Below are positions 45,606-57,026 of a stretch of DNA of 64,000 nt, piece after piece. The DNA is from Macrolepiota albuminosa (taxonomy: Eukaryota; Basidiomycota; Agaricomycetes; Agaricales; Agaricaceae), in assembly GCA_027475525.1 (NCBI GenBank), contig JAMWFC010000032.1, forward strand, positions 1,240,001 to 1,304,000. Reading direction: 5' to 3'. Below the pieces are notes generated by a model. That model saw nothing but the letters and a program-made list of their open reading frames with translations. It was not told the DNA's origin and made no database searches. Position 1 is the first letter of the stretch. The number at the start of each line of letters is the position of its first letter. The position numbers and the translations under genes are program-made.

Positions 45606-48135
45606 CTACTTACGCCCCTTGGACTTGGCCTTCCCCTTAGTGGCACCGGCGCGGTCCACCACAAGAGCAGGTTCAACAAGACGCATCACGTAAGTAGGGT
45701 CGTGCAACACAATGACAAACAGCAAGTTCAAGGTGAGATACCTGAAAAACGTGAGAACATATTCAAACACAACGAACACCAACGTACTTGTGACCACCGG
45801 ACTCATACCAGTTGGCACTAAAACCAACACTGACGACAGAACTTTCCGGAACCTCAACATTGTTGTTTTCGTATGGACGCCAAGAAGGAAGAGAATCAAA
45901 GTCACTGGGCGTAAAACGGAACGGTTGACCGGTTTCTACCCTGCCGTCATACACAGGTACTGAGAAAATGTTAGAACACCATCTGGAAACGAGCATAACA
46001 AGAACCTTTTTGATCAAACTCAACGACCGGCTTATACAGATCGGCAACCCCAGCCGATTTGAACACAGGAGCATCCATCTCGGTAAACATTGAGTTACTC
46101 TTTATACCGGAGGGCCTCTTGGACTTAGGGGTCGCGTACCCACCGTCTGAAGTCACATCAAATGCAGAACCAACAAAAACAACGAATCACGACTCACCAA
46201 CATTGTATGTAGGGGTTTTACCCTCACCTCTAGTAACAAATGCCACACCATTACCAGAAATAGTACCTCGAACACCGTCCGGGAGGTTGAAAACACAACC
46301 CAAAACAGCAAACTGGCGAAGAGACTCTTGATGGAATTCAACAATCTCGATACGATGCTGACCATACTTGTCAGACGGACTCCCAACAAGAACAGAACTG
46401 TCAAATAAATGCGAGGCAGTTACCACTCCAGAGGTAATACAGACACAGAAGGGACCCGTCAAATCCCGAAGAGCCAATCGCTGCTTCGGGGCATTGAGTT
46501 GGACAGGGTCAGTCCTGGCCAAGTTAACGTAGAAGGCGTGACGATTGAATAAAAGAGAAGACGACAACGAACTGTTGAAAAAGTCATACATAAGAACAGA
46601 AAAAAATACAAAACAAGAAGCAAAACGCACGTCCAATTGTCTTCATTCATATGCTCAGCAACAACACCAATGCGCGCGTAACGGATTTTACCGTCACTGT
46701 TCATTTTGTCATATCCAAAAGGCTGGATTATGAGTTGTTTCCTGACGACAAGTTGAGTAAATGCAAGCAAAATAGTAGACGTTGGTCCGCACTTAAGGAA
46801 CGGCAGTCCTTGATAAGTCGACACCATAAACTTTTCTTGGATAGAAGGCTGCATGACCGCATCCACTGCAAGCTCTTCCACAGGATCGAGACAAGGATCA
46901 ATGCTGCAGCAAGACATCAACAAATGAGGTACAGAGACGAAGGGAAGAAAATAAAATAAAATAAACATACGGTTCAACAGCATCTGAGCGGACAATCGAA
47001 AGCGGAGCAGCCAAAGCAGACGAAACGGGGACGGGAGGCACGGGAGACTCGCCATCTTCCGACAATCCATAATCGGGAGCAGAACTATCATCGACAATAA
47101 AGTCCGATAGCGTGTCACTATTATTGTCCGCAACATCCCAATCGTCGATGTTATCATCGCCCGCCGTGACAACAAGAGGCTTCTTAACAAGCGGTCTAGG
47201 TACGGGCCGCTTAGCAATCCTATACCAAAGCGAAAAGAACAAAATGAGCACAAGCAAATAACAGAAGAAACAATCCACACTGACACAACAGGCAAGTCAT
47301 CATCGTCATCGTCAGACAAGTCAACAAGTTTTTTGGGTGCAAATTCGTCATCCAAATTCGGACTAGCGGCCTTGGCCGCAGCTCCGGCACGCGACCTTTT
47401 AGGGCTTGACTGGCTCGCAAACAAAGCCTTCTCCGTCATGGTACGGGAGCGCCTTGAGAGTGCAAAACATAAGGCAAACCGTGCATGAACGCGAACAAAT
47501 CAGAAATCACGTACACAGCACGACCACTTGACAAGGTCGCATCTTCAGCAGTCAATCCAGCCATAGCCCGACTACATAGCAGCAGTCAAGCAAAGTAACA
47601 AGGAAAACGGAGATACAAACATGACAGGTGTATCAACGGACGGAATAGACACAGCCCTCTTTTTCTTGGGCGACGGCGTGGCAGGAACACTAACAGAACT
47701 GACACCAAGACATTAAGTAAAACGATAGTCACAAATACAACAAGTAACACACGAACCCATCATGCGAAGCAGAAACCTTTCGCTTAGACGGCGACCCGCC
47801 GTCAATAGACCTAAATAACATTAGCATTACAGATTACAACACGAAAAGAGTACTCACCCAGCAGATGGTTCGCCTGTTTCAGATCCAGAAGCTGTCGCCG
47901 CAGAAACGCTATCAAATATGCTACAATAAGCAAATTAGCAAGACCAACCGGAACTGAAAGAGCCGTACACACGCTTGCAACCTATCCGCACTCCTGCACC
48001 GAGGACAACAAGTTTTTTTCTTTAAAAAAAAAAAAAAAAAAATCAAAGACACCAATATAAAACACACATGGTCTTGAGTTGGTCAACAAGTGTCTGAGCC
48101 TTATTCTCTTCAGACTTTATCTTGCGAGGGGGCAT
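45606..48135 (-). CDS. Element companion gene X (unknown function)
   Basis: Multi-exon gene with the ATG at 48,135 (MPPRKIKSEENKAQTLVDQL), introns with GTGAGT/GTATG donors, and its stop at 45,606. The N-terminal third is rich in SPKK/SPKR motifs and acidic runs (LSDDDDDDLP), suggesting a nuclear protein. The ordered part includes GYDKMNSDGKIRYARIGVVA, RTDPVQLNAPKQRLALRDLT and NLPDGVRGTISGNGVAFVTR. The C-terminal section is VPVYDGR ... FDSLPSWRPY ... SVVSVGFSANWY ... YLTLNLLFVIVL, then a Lys-rich tail. In the middle, an in-frame ATG at 47,439 overlaps a possible stop, so it could be two genes. I recall similar proteins beside agaricomycete Helitrons, but no domain name can be given. A DNA-handling role is inference only. 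Confidence 0.55.
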
Positions 48136-48882
48136 GGGTTCGTATAGTGACACAAAACACACAGAGAAAAAAGAGGAGGCGGAGAGGGGATTATCAAGGA
48201 GAGTGGACAAAGGACACTTATATAGAGCAGCAAGCTGCACGTCGCATCAAGGAGGGAAAGACAGTATAACGTAAAGAACGGTGTATCCCTTTCTTCGAAC
48301 AAAATAAAATTAAGTAGAATGAAAATTTCAGTAAGACAAGATTCACAGAAGGCACAGCGGGACCTTTTAGATAGAACACAAGCATTGCAGATCCACAACT
48401 CGTAACGTTGTACCTTAATAGCCGTAACCTCAGAAGGGCAACACACTAGAGATTCACCAATGAGAGGACAAAGAAAGAGAGACAGAGGAACATCATAAGG
48501 TCTGTCCCTGAACAGTTGAGGATGATAAAACGAAGCCAGAAACGAAGCCAGAAATTAATGTACCACTGGAGACAGACTACGGGAAGCGTCACGATGACAG
48601 GCACAGAAGGTACCAAACAACCGAAGTGCATATACCAAAAAAGACGAAGCCGATAGGAAGGAAACGAGTTGGGTATGGGATAGGTAAACCAAGATACGTC
48701 ACGTCATACACAGGAAAACAGTCGAGGCACTCACTGATCACTTCCTGATACTATAAAGAATACACAGATAGCACAACAGACTAGAAGGATATCAAGACAC
48801 AGCAGCAATACAATGTACGTCTAGCCACTGTCCGACAGGTGTATTATACTGACAGAGCCACAGTAGATATATCATAACAAAA
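48136..48882. promoter_or_regulatory. Divergent intergenic region between genes X and Y
   Basis: About 750 bp separate two oppositely oriented starts and hold no ORF with support. It presumably contains both promoters; I see no defined motif. Confidence 0.35.
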
Positions 48883-50049
48883 ATGACCTTAGGAGCAGAT
48901 TACGACACAGAGGCAGCAAGTAAGCAACGTTTACAGACATCTCAACATCAGTAGACTCATCACGCAACCAAGAAACTGCGATTGAGAAAGCCATACGCAA
49001 AGGAGAAGAAGAAAACGACGTTATGTTGACCAGCGTCGCAAACGTAAGTAACCAAACCGCACACCGTATGTCGGACTATCAACATACAAGACATAACAGG
49101 AACCAAGATGGGCAGAAGCCATTAAGACAAAAGAAGTAAATAAGCCTCACTCATGGCGACTAGTGTACGTCCATGAAGACGGCGATATATCAGACGAGGA
49201 GTTGGTTTTCACGGTATACGGAGCCATAAGCGAAAAGGATCTCCTGCCACTGAAAAGAGAAACACGCATGAGGTGCGTTCAATGAGATCCAACAGAACAG
49301 AGTCTAATCACATAAAGCAGCGACTACAGACGACTGAAATACATGAAGCAATACGTGAAGCTGGACGGCCTAGGAACAAAACATTTCGACGATGCAATGA
49401 TAGGAGCAACGGAGATTAACAAGCACTTCGAACTTGAATTCTCAGAAGGCCGTCTCGAATGCTGGTATAACGCGTTCCTCGGACAGCAAGAAAGATCACT
49501 AGACATCGCGAACAGGATATTTACACCGACATGCGATGTAGAGAAGAACGAACAACACATTCCCATGGACAGGGAACTAGACCCGTACAATCTCACAGAG
49601 AAAATAAGGCAGAAAGGGTTCATGATTACCGAAGACAACGTGGTCCAATTTTCGAAGATGAAGGTAAATGAAGGGAACAGGACAACGTAAGTACAACACA
49701 ATAGAGCAACACACAAAACTGAAGGAAACTTAAGATACGAACATTACAAGCCGGAAAGATTCCGAGTGGGAGACCTCGTTTCTGTCCAGCTATCTTTCCA
49801 GGTTGTTAACCTGGCGGGTGGGAAACTCAAAATGCTTCTCGTATTGAGATCCATGACTCTTATCGAGCACCGGTCTAGCTTCATAAAAGTGAGCGACAAA
49901 GCAACACAGTAAACACACTGATAAACACCCCACAGAACGTAGTATCCAACGAAGGGACCAAGAACAAACTGAAGAGAAAGCTGAGAGACATTTCAGACAA
50001 GGGCCAGAACAGAATGGACGTAGACGCATCAGGCAACGGCAACCAATGA
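48883..50049 (+). CDS. Element companion gene Y (unknown function)
   Basis: Six exons can be joined with GT-AG introns in consistent phase, though intron 1 (33 bases) is unusually short. It starts at the ATG 48,883 (MTLGADYDTEAA) and continues WRLVYVHEDGDISDEELVFT, then DYRRLKYMKQYVKLDG ... IRQKGFMITEDNVVQFSKMK. Exon 49,735-49,888 holds KPERFRVGDLVSVQLSFQVV and GGKLKMLLVLRSMTLIEHRS. The last exon (49,936-50,049) is basic and ends at TGA. The protein has about 300 residues, with no signal peptide or membrane segment. It is divergent from gene X and inside the same element. Its function is unknown; the beta-rich RVGDLVSVQLSF ... KMLLVLRSMTL block is the most conserved-looking part. Confidence 0.6.
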
Positions 50050-50365
50050 TTACATCGATCAAAAAGCCTTCAATTGCGACCACGACACTCGGATCTCATT
50101 CGCTTTGTCACATTGTCAATAACGGCCTCGTTGATCCTTGCCAATCGCATATAGTTTCGACTACGATTCACAGACACTTGCTTGGGTCTGACTATATTGT
50201 CGTCCTGCTTCCTTCCCTAACGAGTCCACTGGACCCGTATTTTGTTTCTCCCTCATCCACCGATCCTTCTCGTTTTAGTCGCTTTTATAGTATTCCCGCA
50301 TCATCATATTACCAAATACACTGCATTTGCCCGCAAATGTAATATCACAAACAAACAACCGCGAA

Positions 50366-50460
50366 GGCTTACATAAACCGCAGCTGGAGCGACGGCTTAC
50401 ATAAACCATAGCTGGAGCAACAGCTTACAGAGCAGCAACTTACATAATGTCAACTTACAT
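50366..50460 (+). repeat. 28-bp repeat cluster 3
   Basis: Three to four units with GCTTACATAAACC and GCTGGAGCGACG spacers, the same family as clusters 1 and 2, just beyond the end of gene Y. Confidence 0.8.
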
Positions 50461-50938
50461 AACCAGCGGCCAGGAATTTATTTCTATTTTCTTTTGACGC
50501 GACCCCAACTTGTACATATTTTATTCACTTTCGTACTTCTTCACTTTTGTTGTTCACCAGTTCATTAGTTCAATAATATTTCATTCCTGCTGACAAGTCA
50601 ATAGCTACCTATCTAGTGTAAGTAGATTATGTTATCGTAATATAACGATTCATCTATCGACGATGTAAACGACTGCTGGAGCAAAGAAATAATGAAACAT
50701 TCTCACATCCGTCAGAAAACATAACAAATTACATACACAATAAAAATATACAAACAGGAAACAAATGAAAATAAATCAAGATAAAGGATAGCAAAACAAA
50801 CAAATAAAAATAAAAAACACATTCGTATATATAATCCATCGACTTGGTGAAATAAACACAATAATGCGCTCAACACAAGAAAATTATATATATGTGTATA
50901 TAAAGAAAACGCAAGGATTTTTCAACATGAGGATGAAC
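50461..50938. other. AT-rich non-coding DNA of the element
   Basis: Strongly AT-rich with no gene visible. Confidence 0.5.
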
Positions 50939-51185
50939 ATAATAGCCGGTAGAGATAGCCGAAAGGGAGCAAATATCGAGGACATGGCAGTAATAGCCGG
51001 TAGAGATAGCCGAAAGGGAGCAAATATCGAGGACATGGCAGTAATAGCCGGTAGTAATAGCCGGTAAAGATAGCCGAAAGGGAGCAAATATCGAGGACAT
51101 GGTAGTAATAGCCGGTAGTAATAGCCGGTAAAGATAGCCGAAAGGGAGCAAATATCGAGGACATAGCCGGTAGAGGAAGAGAACG
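50939..51185. repeat. 51-bp minisatellite near the element's 5' end
   Basis: About four units of TAGCCGGTAGAGATAGCCGA + AAGGGAGCAAATATCGAGGA + CATGGCAG, with inserted partial TAGCCGGTAGTAA units. It lies about 100 bp inside the 5' terminus. Confidence 0.9.
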
Positions 51186-51257
51186 GCAACTGCCGAGATC
51201 ACGTGAGGGGCACAAATTTCGAGGACAAAATGCGCGCCAAAGCAGGTAGTAAAACCT

Positions 51258-51281
51258 CAGTCTACTAAAGTAGACCTCGGA
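51258..51281 (-). other. 5' terminus of the giant element: inverted repeat and palindrome
   Basis: Minus strand: TCCGAGGTCTACTTTAGTAG, continuing ACTGAGG. The first 11 bases after the T (CCGAGGTCTAC) match the offset repeat at the other end. GGTCTACTTTAGTAGACT forms a near-perfect hairpin. Confidence 0.7.
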
Positions 51282-53804
51282 ACTCGAAGTCATTCCAGTC
51301 TAGTACTGGATCAGACCTTGCTTGGTTGAGAGGGAAGACGAGATACTCACAACCTTCGCTTGCCCAAGGTAAAGTATCAACCTTGACAAAAGGGAGCGGC
51401 GCTGCTCTTGCATCCGGGGAAACATGCTCATTATCTGGGAGGTCATTCAAGGACGTTATCTCGCTCATTGTCGAATACGGTCCCTGGGGATGGCTTTCTA
51501 AGACTTCAAGGCAGAGGAACACGGCGCCGTCTTTCCCAGATTGTATGATCGGAGGAACCAGGGTCGATTCGGTCGTTTTGGCCGCTGGAGCGATACCACG
51601 CGTTACAGTACCTCCATTGGAGCTGTATGTAATGGTCCCTGCATGGACTCAGGCGCCGTCGTCTACTTACTGAAAGTGACTCACCGAATATGACCTTTAC
51701 TGCATCAGTCTCGTTAAGGTCGAACGTACCGTTCGGAGGCAAAACTACCAATGTAATGCGCTTGCCGGCCAATATCCAGAAGGGAAGAGAGCGATACTGA
51801 TCTGCTGGGATGACAGACGGATGGGGAATAAGAAGGAGAACCTCCTTGTTGAGTCTCAAGGCAGCGATTTCAAGGCTTCGACTGCCCAATGTATTGATGC
51901 GAACGTTTGGGGGGTCTAACCCGGTGAAGTAACCAGGGACATAATATGAAATAGAGGCGATGTCCAAACCCTGTGAACGAATACCTAAATGACTTCAACA
52001 AAACGAGGTATGATCACGAACCTGGCCAGTCAACGGAGAAAAGCTTGCAGCTGCAGTACGACCGGCAGATTGATCAGTAACCTTTGCACGTTTGAATTCT
52101 CCTGTTGATAGATCCACAGGCGTGTAGGTGTAGACACCTTGGTTCTCGGCTGAAAGACGAAAATGAACAAATCGGGGACAAATCCCAGGTCGTCCACGTA
52201 CGAGTACCAATCGCTACAAAACCTAATTAGACGAGAGCTTTGGGTTTAGCAAAGGACCTAGACTCACGGTAACCCATGCAGGCAAGCACAAAAGATTGGG
52301 AGATGCTTTCAGGCCCGACCTGAACAGCCTTGACATGGTGAAGGGTTCCTGTATACTGATCGTTAAGAGCTCCGAAATCGTCAAGGACTACGCGTTCCCA
52401 ATTGTTCCTATCCTTAAGAGCCTCCGCTCCTATAGGAGCACCTGGCTTTCTCACATATACGGAAACTAAGTTGCCGTGAAATGCCTGTAAATCTGATCAA
52501 CATGACATAAAAACTAATATCACGTCAGAATACTTCGCATGCAGCAATATAACCAATCTCATCGTCACCGACGCGACAAACATCCACAGACCCTGAGCCC
52601 CAATATGGGTTGTTGCCTGACTTAGGAAGACCTTCGCCGATGACGTTGTATTTCCACGCTTGTGACATTTGATCGAACCATAGAAGTACGATACCTTCCC
52701 TACCTGCGACGAGGACCATGTCCAAGTCCTCATTCGTATTCGAGAGGACCCTCGCATCATGGATAAGGCGGAACTCGGAATCGAAAGCAACATCCTTGTT
52801 CCAGCTCGTGGGGCCTTGTGCAGGATCTGAGCCATAAACAGGTGTGAATACAAGAACCGGAGCTGGAGAAGTCAGATCCGAAGATCTAGGAATAATTGGA
52901 AGGGCTAGAACTTGGATGTGCTTGCTCGTAGTGAAATGACCGACTAATAAGCATGTGTTTAGAAGCAGCGTGGCCAAGAACATGAAACCAACGATACCTT
53001 GGATCCTAATCAATCAAGATAAGCTTGGTCTATCGAAGATAAAAGAAAAAGCCTACCGATGCATGCCTGTTGAATTACCAATATCATGTGCCTCCCATGC
53101 GGCAGGAGAATCGCGGTTCCCAGGATTGCACAACCAGCGAATACGTCCACCGTTGTTAGCCTGGGCATCCCAAAGCTATGATATAAGGTGAGTGTCAGAT
53201 ACATCGATGCAAGTCAAACACAATATACATCGTTCATGCTAGGGCCATAACGATCAACTATAATCACTGAAAGGAGGGTTAGAGTGATCGTCCGGAAAAA
53301 CTTGGCAACTTACCATCGTTGAACCCATTACCAGTTAGGTCGGCATAAGCCATACCGACCGGAAAATCCAAGCTAGCTATTTCATTCACTTTCCAGCCGC
53401 TAGATCTATATACATATTACTCGAGAATTTATCGTGGAACGATGTTAAAGATGTAAATGAAACGCTAACGCGTTATTGACAGGGTTCGTAAGAAGCTTAA
53501 TGGCCGAAGGCTTCCCTAGAAATCCCAAACCATATGCGATGATGTCTGGAGTGTCGCCAGGTTTGAAAGGGAAGGCTTCGATCCAATAGCCATCAGGCAA
53601 AGGTGTGGCGATGACATTCTCGTCAACGCGATCGGTGCTTGATTTATTTTCAGTCACAGCAAGAGAGAAGCCATTGCAGCACATATTGAATGGAGAGAGA
53701 TGAGGCCACAAGCGAATGAATGCTTTTTAAATGACAAGATTATTTTGGTGACAAAAGATAGATGAGATAACTAATCATACGCACAACCGGCCGACATCGG
53801 CCAT
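51282..53804 (-). pseudogene. 5' part of a split aldos-2-ulose dehydratase gene (beta-propeller region)
   Basis: Multi-exon fragment. In the fungal enzyme this protein dehydrates 1,5-anhydrofructose or glucosone on the way to microthecin and cortalcerone. Recognisable blocks are DGYWIEAFPFKPG (about 53,580), GMAYADLTGNGFND (about 53,350), VIIVDRYGPSMND, NNGGRIRWLCNPGN, AGREGIVLLWFD, PYWGSGSVDVCRVGDDEIGY (about 52,600), VDIASISYYVPGYF (about 51,950) and AGKRITLVVLPP. The last codons before the insertion are DWNDFEF, after which the element supplies RGLL and a stop. The exons look intact, so the break is recent. The start is uncertain: ATG 53,804 or 53,684. No other gene of that pathway is in the window. 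Confidence 0.85.
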
Positions 53805-56514
53805 GCTTCTGTGAATTACAAATCTTATGACTAGAGGTATACAGAACACACCTAAGGCAGGACACTTCTTGCTTCTTCATGGGACATTAGGGGGCTGTTT
53901 GTGCTGAAAAAATAACTTCCATCTGGATCTGAGCTTCGATAAGAGGTGCGGTTAGTGAGGTGAGTGGGTACTTCCAGCGGCTCAAATAACCCTCCTAAGG
54001 GCCCATAAAGGAGCACATACCGTCCTGCCTGCTTTACCAAAATACCTTTCCTGGAACTCTGCGGCGCTTTGAAGTTTCCGACCGCTATAACTTATTTCAG
54101 TCAACTTGGTCGATTCGAAGACATTCTGTTCGTTGAATGACTGTCGATGGACACAGACGCAGTCGAGGTTTCTGTTGTACTACTCGATGCTGAAATGAAG
54201 AGATGACGTGCACTGAATAGTTCCCATGTGACGCGGAATGGCTATTTAGGCCAAGCTCTGTCGTCCACCCTCATGTTTGCTCCCGATATAGCTCGCACTT
54301 CGACGTGTTTCAGTTGGCCCAGGATCAATGCAGTCTGATAATTAATCCTATCTCATATCACGACTTGAAAAATTGGACGAGTGTAATCAATATGGGCCGA
54401 GTGAGAAACTTGTTACTGACCGCGATAGTCACGGTCGTCCATGTTGCGCTCCAATTACACGTAGAAAATGAACCCAGCATCCTTAAAAGTGTACAATCGG
54501 AATCAGCGATTGCGTTGAGATCCCGATGGAGAAGCAAGTAAAAGAGTAACTAGAGGCAAAGCCGTCCAGGTAACTCATAGTATGGTACATTCCATTTTCC
54601 GATTCTGTGGCAAAACATTATTTTCTAATTCCACGTGAGTCGTTTCCAATTGATATAGACTCAATCGCTGACGACTTCTTTCCTGCCCAGAGTTGTTTGG
54701 GAGGTTTAAGGAGAATTTAGAAATGTCAGTTCCGAGATGAAGTACCATATTCCTTGAATAGGTTGTGGCATCTATGGGTGCCTTCGTCTCTTCAGTATTT
54801 ATTCCATATACTGGTTGCCCTCGTATCAGGGGGCATTTCGACCTAATGAACGGCTGTGTAGACGTTGGATGGACCGTCAGATGTTCTTGCTCTTAGGTTT
54901 TTTTTTTTATAAAATTCTCTTATTGGTGATGTGTAATGCGGTAGGTGTGAACCTATGGACGGAATTTCATTTGAACACATGTGCTGGGCTGTAACCCTTC
55001 ACAAAGGAAGCAATCGGGGGAATAGACCGTTATCGATTGAGAAGCGAGTAAAATCAGTCTCCAGCTGCAGAAGGGACGGATTTTTGGGCCGAATATCACG
55101 CGTCACGGGTCACATGCCAGCCTCCGGCGTCAAACGCTATGGCTGCAATTTCCTCGTCCTCTGTTAAGTGCGGCCCGCGCACTCGGTCCCAGCAGTGACC
55201 TAGTTTCGATGACTCGGGGCTCTCCAAGGAGCCTCAGCTTGCCGCTCCACGAAGGCCGTTTCTGCACGACCTTTGGTGGAGCATGTCTTGGAAGAGGACG
55301 ACGTCGACTACGATGGTATGTTGAGACCTCCCAGATGAGGATTTGGACTTGGAGGATACGTCTGCGAACACGCCAGGCTCCTCTTGGAAGACTTCCTCCC
55401 CTTGCGAGATTTATGAGAAATGCTTTCTCCATCGTTGCTCCCTCTTTGACAAATTTTAGTGCCTTCTGAATGTTGCAAGCATTCAACAATTGGTCCTGTA
55501 CTGCAAGGTCTAGCTCATCTTCTGAGAGGTTTACATCTCCCCAGTTGCCAGGATCTGCCCCTTTTGCCTTCCTCAAGTGATTATTCCTGTCAGGTTCCGG
55601 ACTGGGGTGATTGAGAATGTCATTTCTAACCATCTGAGCCTAACTATTGTCTACATGACGCTGTTCCTCAGTTGCCATGTTCTGACGAGCTAATTCCGCG
55701 GTGCCGACCTCACGTCCATCTGCATCTGGGAGCCTCAACAGGCTGTGTATTCTCCTTAGGGGGCCTACACTCCCTGAACACAGGTCAGGGTTCATTCTGG
55801 GTCATGTCTTGATGATGATTTGCTGCAAGCTCGTCGTTATGTCCCAGGACATCCCATCGTGTGGTCTGATCGGAAACCTGGGGCCGCCGTGGGGCTCGAT
55901 TGCGGGTGGAGTACCTATGTTGATTTTTGTTAGCAGACATAGCGAACAGGTTGACTTACGGAATGGGTTCTTCTGGTTGATCAGATCCGATAGGTTCCAC
56001 GCCGCACGAGGCAAGAGTCTTGTATATTTTTTTGGACTGGTTGAAGTTAGAAATATGTAACGTTAGGCTGCCGAGTTTAGCAGCTGTCGCCTGATACCGA
56101 AGCTAGAGTCTCGCACAAGAACTGGTCTGAGTCCTAGATTGTAAAAACTTGTCTGTCTAGTTATTTATGCGAAGATCAAGGACTAAACAAAGAACCACAG
56201 CGATGTAGATAAAATTGGCTGTAATAGTCACAATCTCCTTCCAGTGTGTGACTCGAATGAGGGTGATATGTCAACGAGACAGGGGCTGGAAGAACTGATA
56301 CAGAACATCGGAAATACGGCCGGAATCGGACGTAGGGCGTTTCTGTATCCATATCCTGATACCCCATACTGCGTACATTGATTAGTCATTTGTGTAACAG
56401 GTACATTCAGATTCGACTGAGCAAAATGAGCGTTACCATTTTGTAGTTGGAAGAGGTTGCAGCCATTTGACGATATTGGACGATATATTGCTTCGGTGTG
56501 TTAAAATGTCATTG
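53805..56514. other. Long region with no intact gene; coding-like relic at 55,130-55,633
   Basis: The minus-strand frame at 55,130-55,633 reads GADPGNWGDVNLSEDELDLA and resembles low-complexity retroelement gag-type ORFs, but it is followed upstream by stops. Another short frame (53,852-54,040) has no support. Poly-T occurs near 54,898. Confidence 0.4.
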
Positions 56515-56594
56515 ACACCAATGGTGAAGCGGCTATCATGCTTGCCTTCCACTAAGGGTAGCAAGCGGCAGGGGTTCGACTCCCCTTTGGTGTA
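56515..56594 (+). tRNA. tRNA-Gly (anticodon TCC) with an 8-base intron
   Basis: Acceptor ACACCAA (56,515-56,521) pairs perfectly with TTGGTGT (56,587-56,593), with discriminator A. D arm GTGA/TCAT with GG in the loop. Anticodon stem CTTGC/GCAAG. Loop CT-TCC-A with anticodon TCC at 56,548-56,550. Intron CTAAGGGT at 56,552-56,559, in the canonical 37/38 position. T arm AGGGG-TTCGACT-CCCCT. A T-run follows within 12 bases as a Pol III terminator. Confidence 0.85.
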
Positions 56595-57026
56595 ATTTCA
56601 ATTTTTTCAATATGCTATTGACTTTTTTTTCCGTTCATCCCTTCTTGAATGTTTAAAAATGTCTCCTTTAAGTAATTTTTCATTTCAAATATCAGGCCGT
56701 GTCAGTTGAACTTTTTCTCGATACTGCCAATTGGGACAATGGTGAACAATATGTAGTGAAGAGCAGTCCAATACCAATCACACTGCAATACAACGATTCT
56801 TGTCTAGTGACAATAATAGACAAAGGGTGCTACTCCCTTCTAGCTGAGAGGTTAGAGTTCCTCGGTACTATCAAATCCCTGTCAGGTGGGCCAGTCTGAT
56901 GACAAAGTACGTGGTGACATGCCTCGAAACATCTCGACTTGACTGTGGGGAAACAAGAACATGCTTCCTCACCAAAACCGGCCTCACGTTTAGCGTTGCC
57001 AGTAAGGTGTTGAGATGCACTGCACG
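56595..57026. other. No gene recognised
   Basis: Short frames only. Confidence 0.4.

Larger units (their letters stand above)
29356..51281 (-). mobile_element. Giant (21.9 kb) Helentron/Helitron2-like rolling-circle element inserted in the AUDH gene
   Basis: The two AUDH halves define the limits: coding sequence stops at GAGTT on one side and resumes TCTATAATG on the other. The exact end is ambiguous by 1-2 bases and there is no clear target duplication. In minus orientation the 5' end is TCCGAGGTCTAC. The reverse complement GTAGACCTCGG lies about 36 bp inside the 3' end and is followed by a hairpin and a TTTGAT end. Inside are a Rep-helicase gene in element orientation, a JmjC gene, genes X and Y, 28-bp repeat clusters and two subterminal minisatellites. 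Asymmetric terminal repeats, TT insertion and a 3' hairpin are features described for Helentron/Helitron2 elements. A second copy (10,028-15,958) shares the 3' end. Confidence 0.8.

Noticed and set aside
50939..51185. Regularly spaced direct repeats that look CRISPR-like
   Set aside because: The units are contiguous 51-bp minisatellite copies without unique spacers, in a eukaryotic genome.
29356..51281. Starship-type captain element
   Set aside because: No tyrosine recombinase (DUF3435) is seen. The only mobility gene is a Rep-helicase, and the ends fit a rolling-circle element.
53852..54040. Additional upstream exon or gene before AUDH (MVKQAGRYVLLYG...)
   Set aside because: No splice sites connect it in phase, and the sequence does not match the family's N terminus.
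55701..56060. Plus-strand 119-residue frame
   Set aside because: Low-complexity composition and no recognisable domain; it lies in a relic-rich region.
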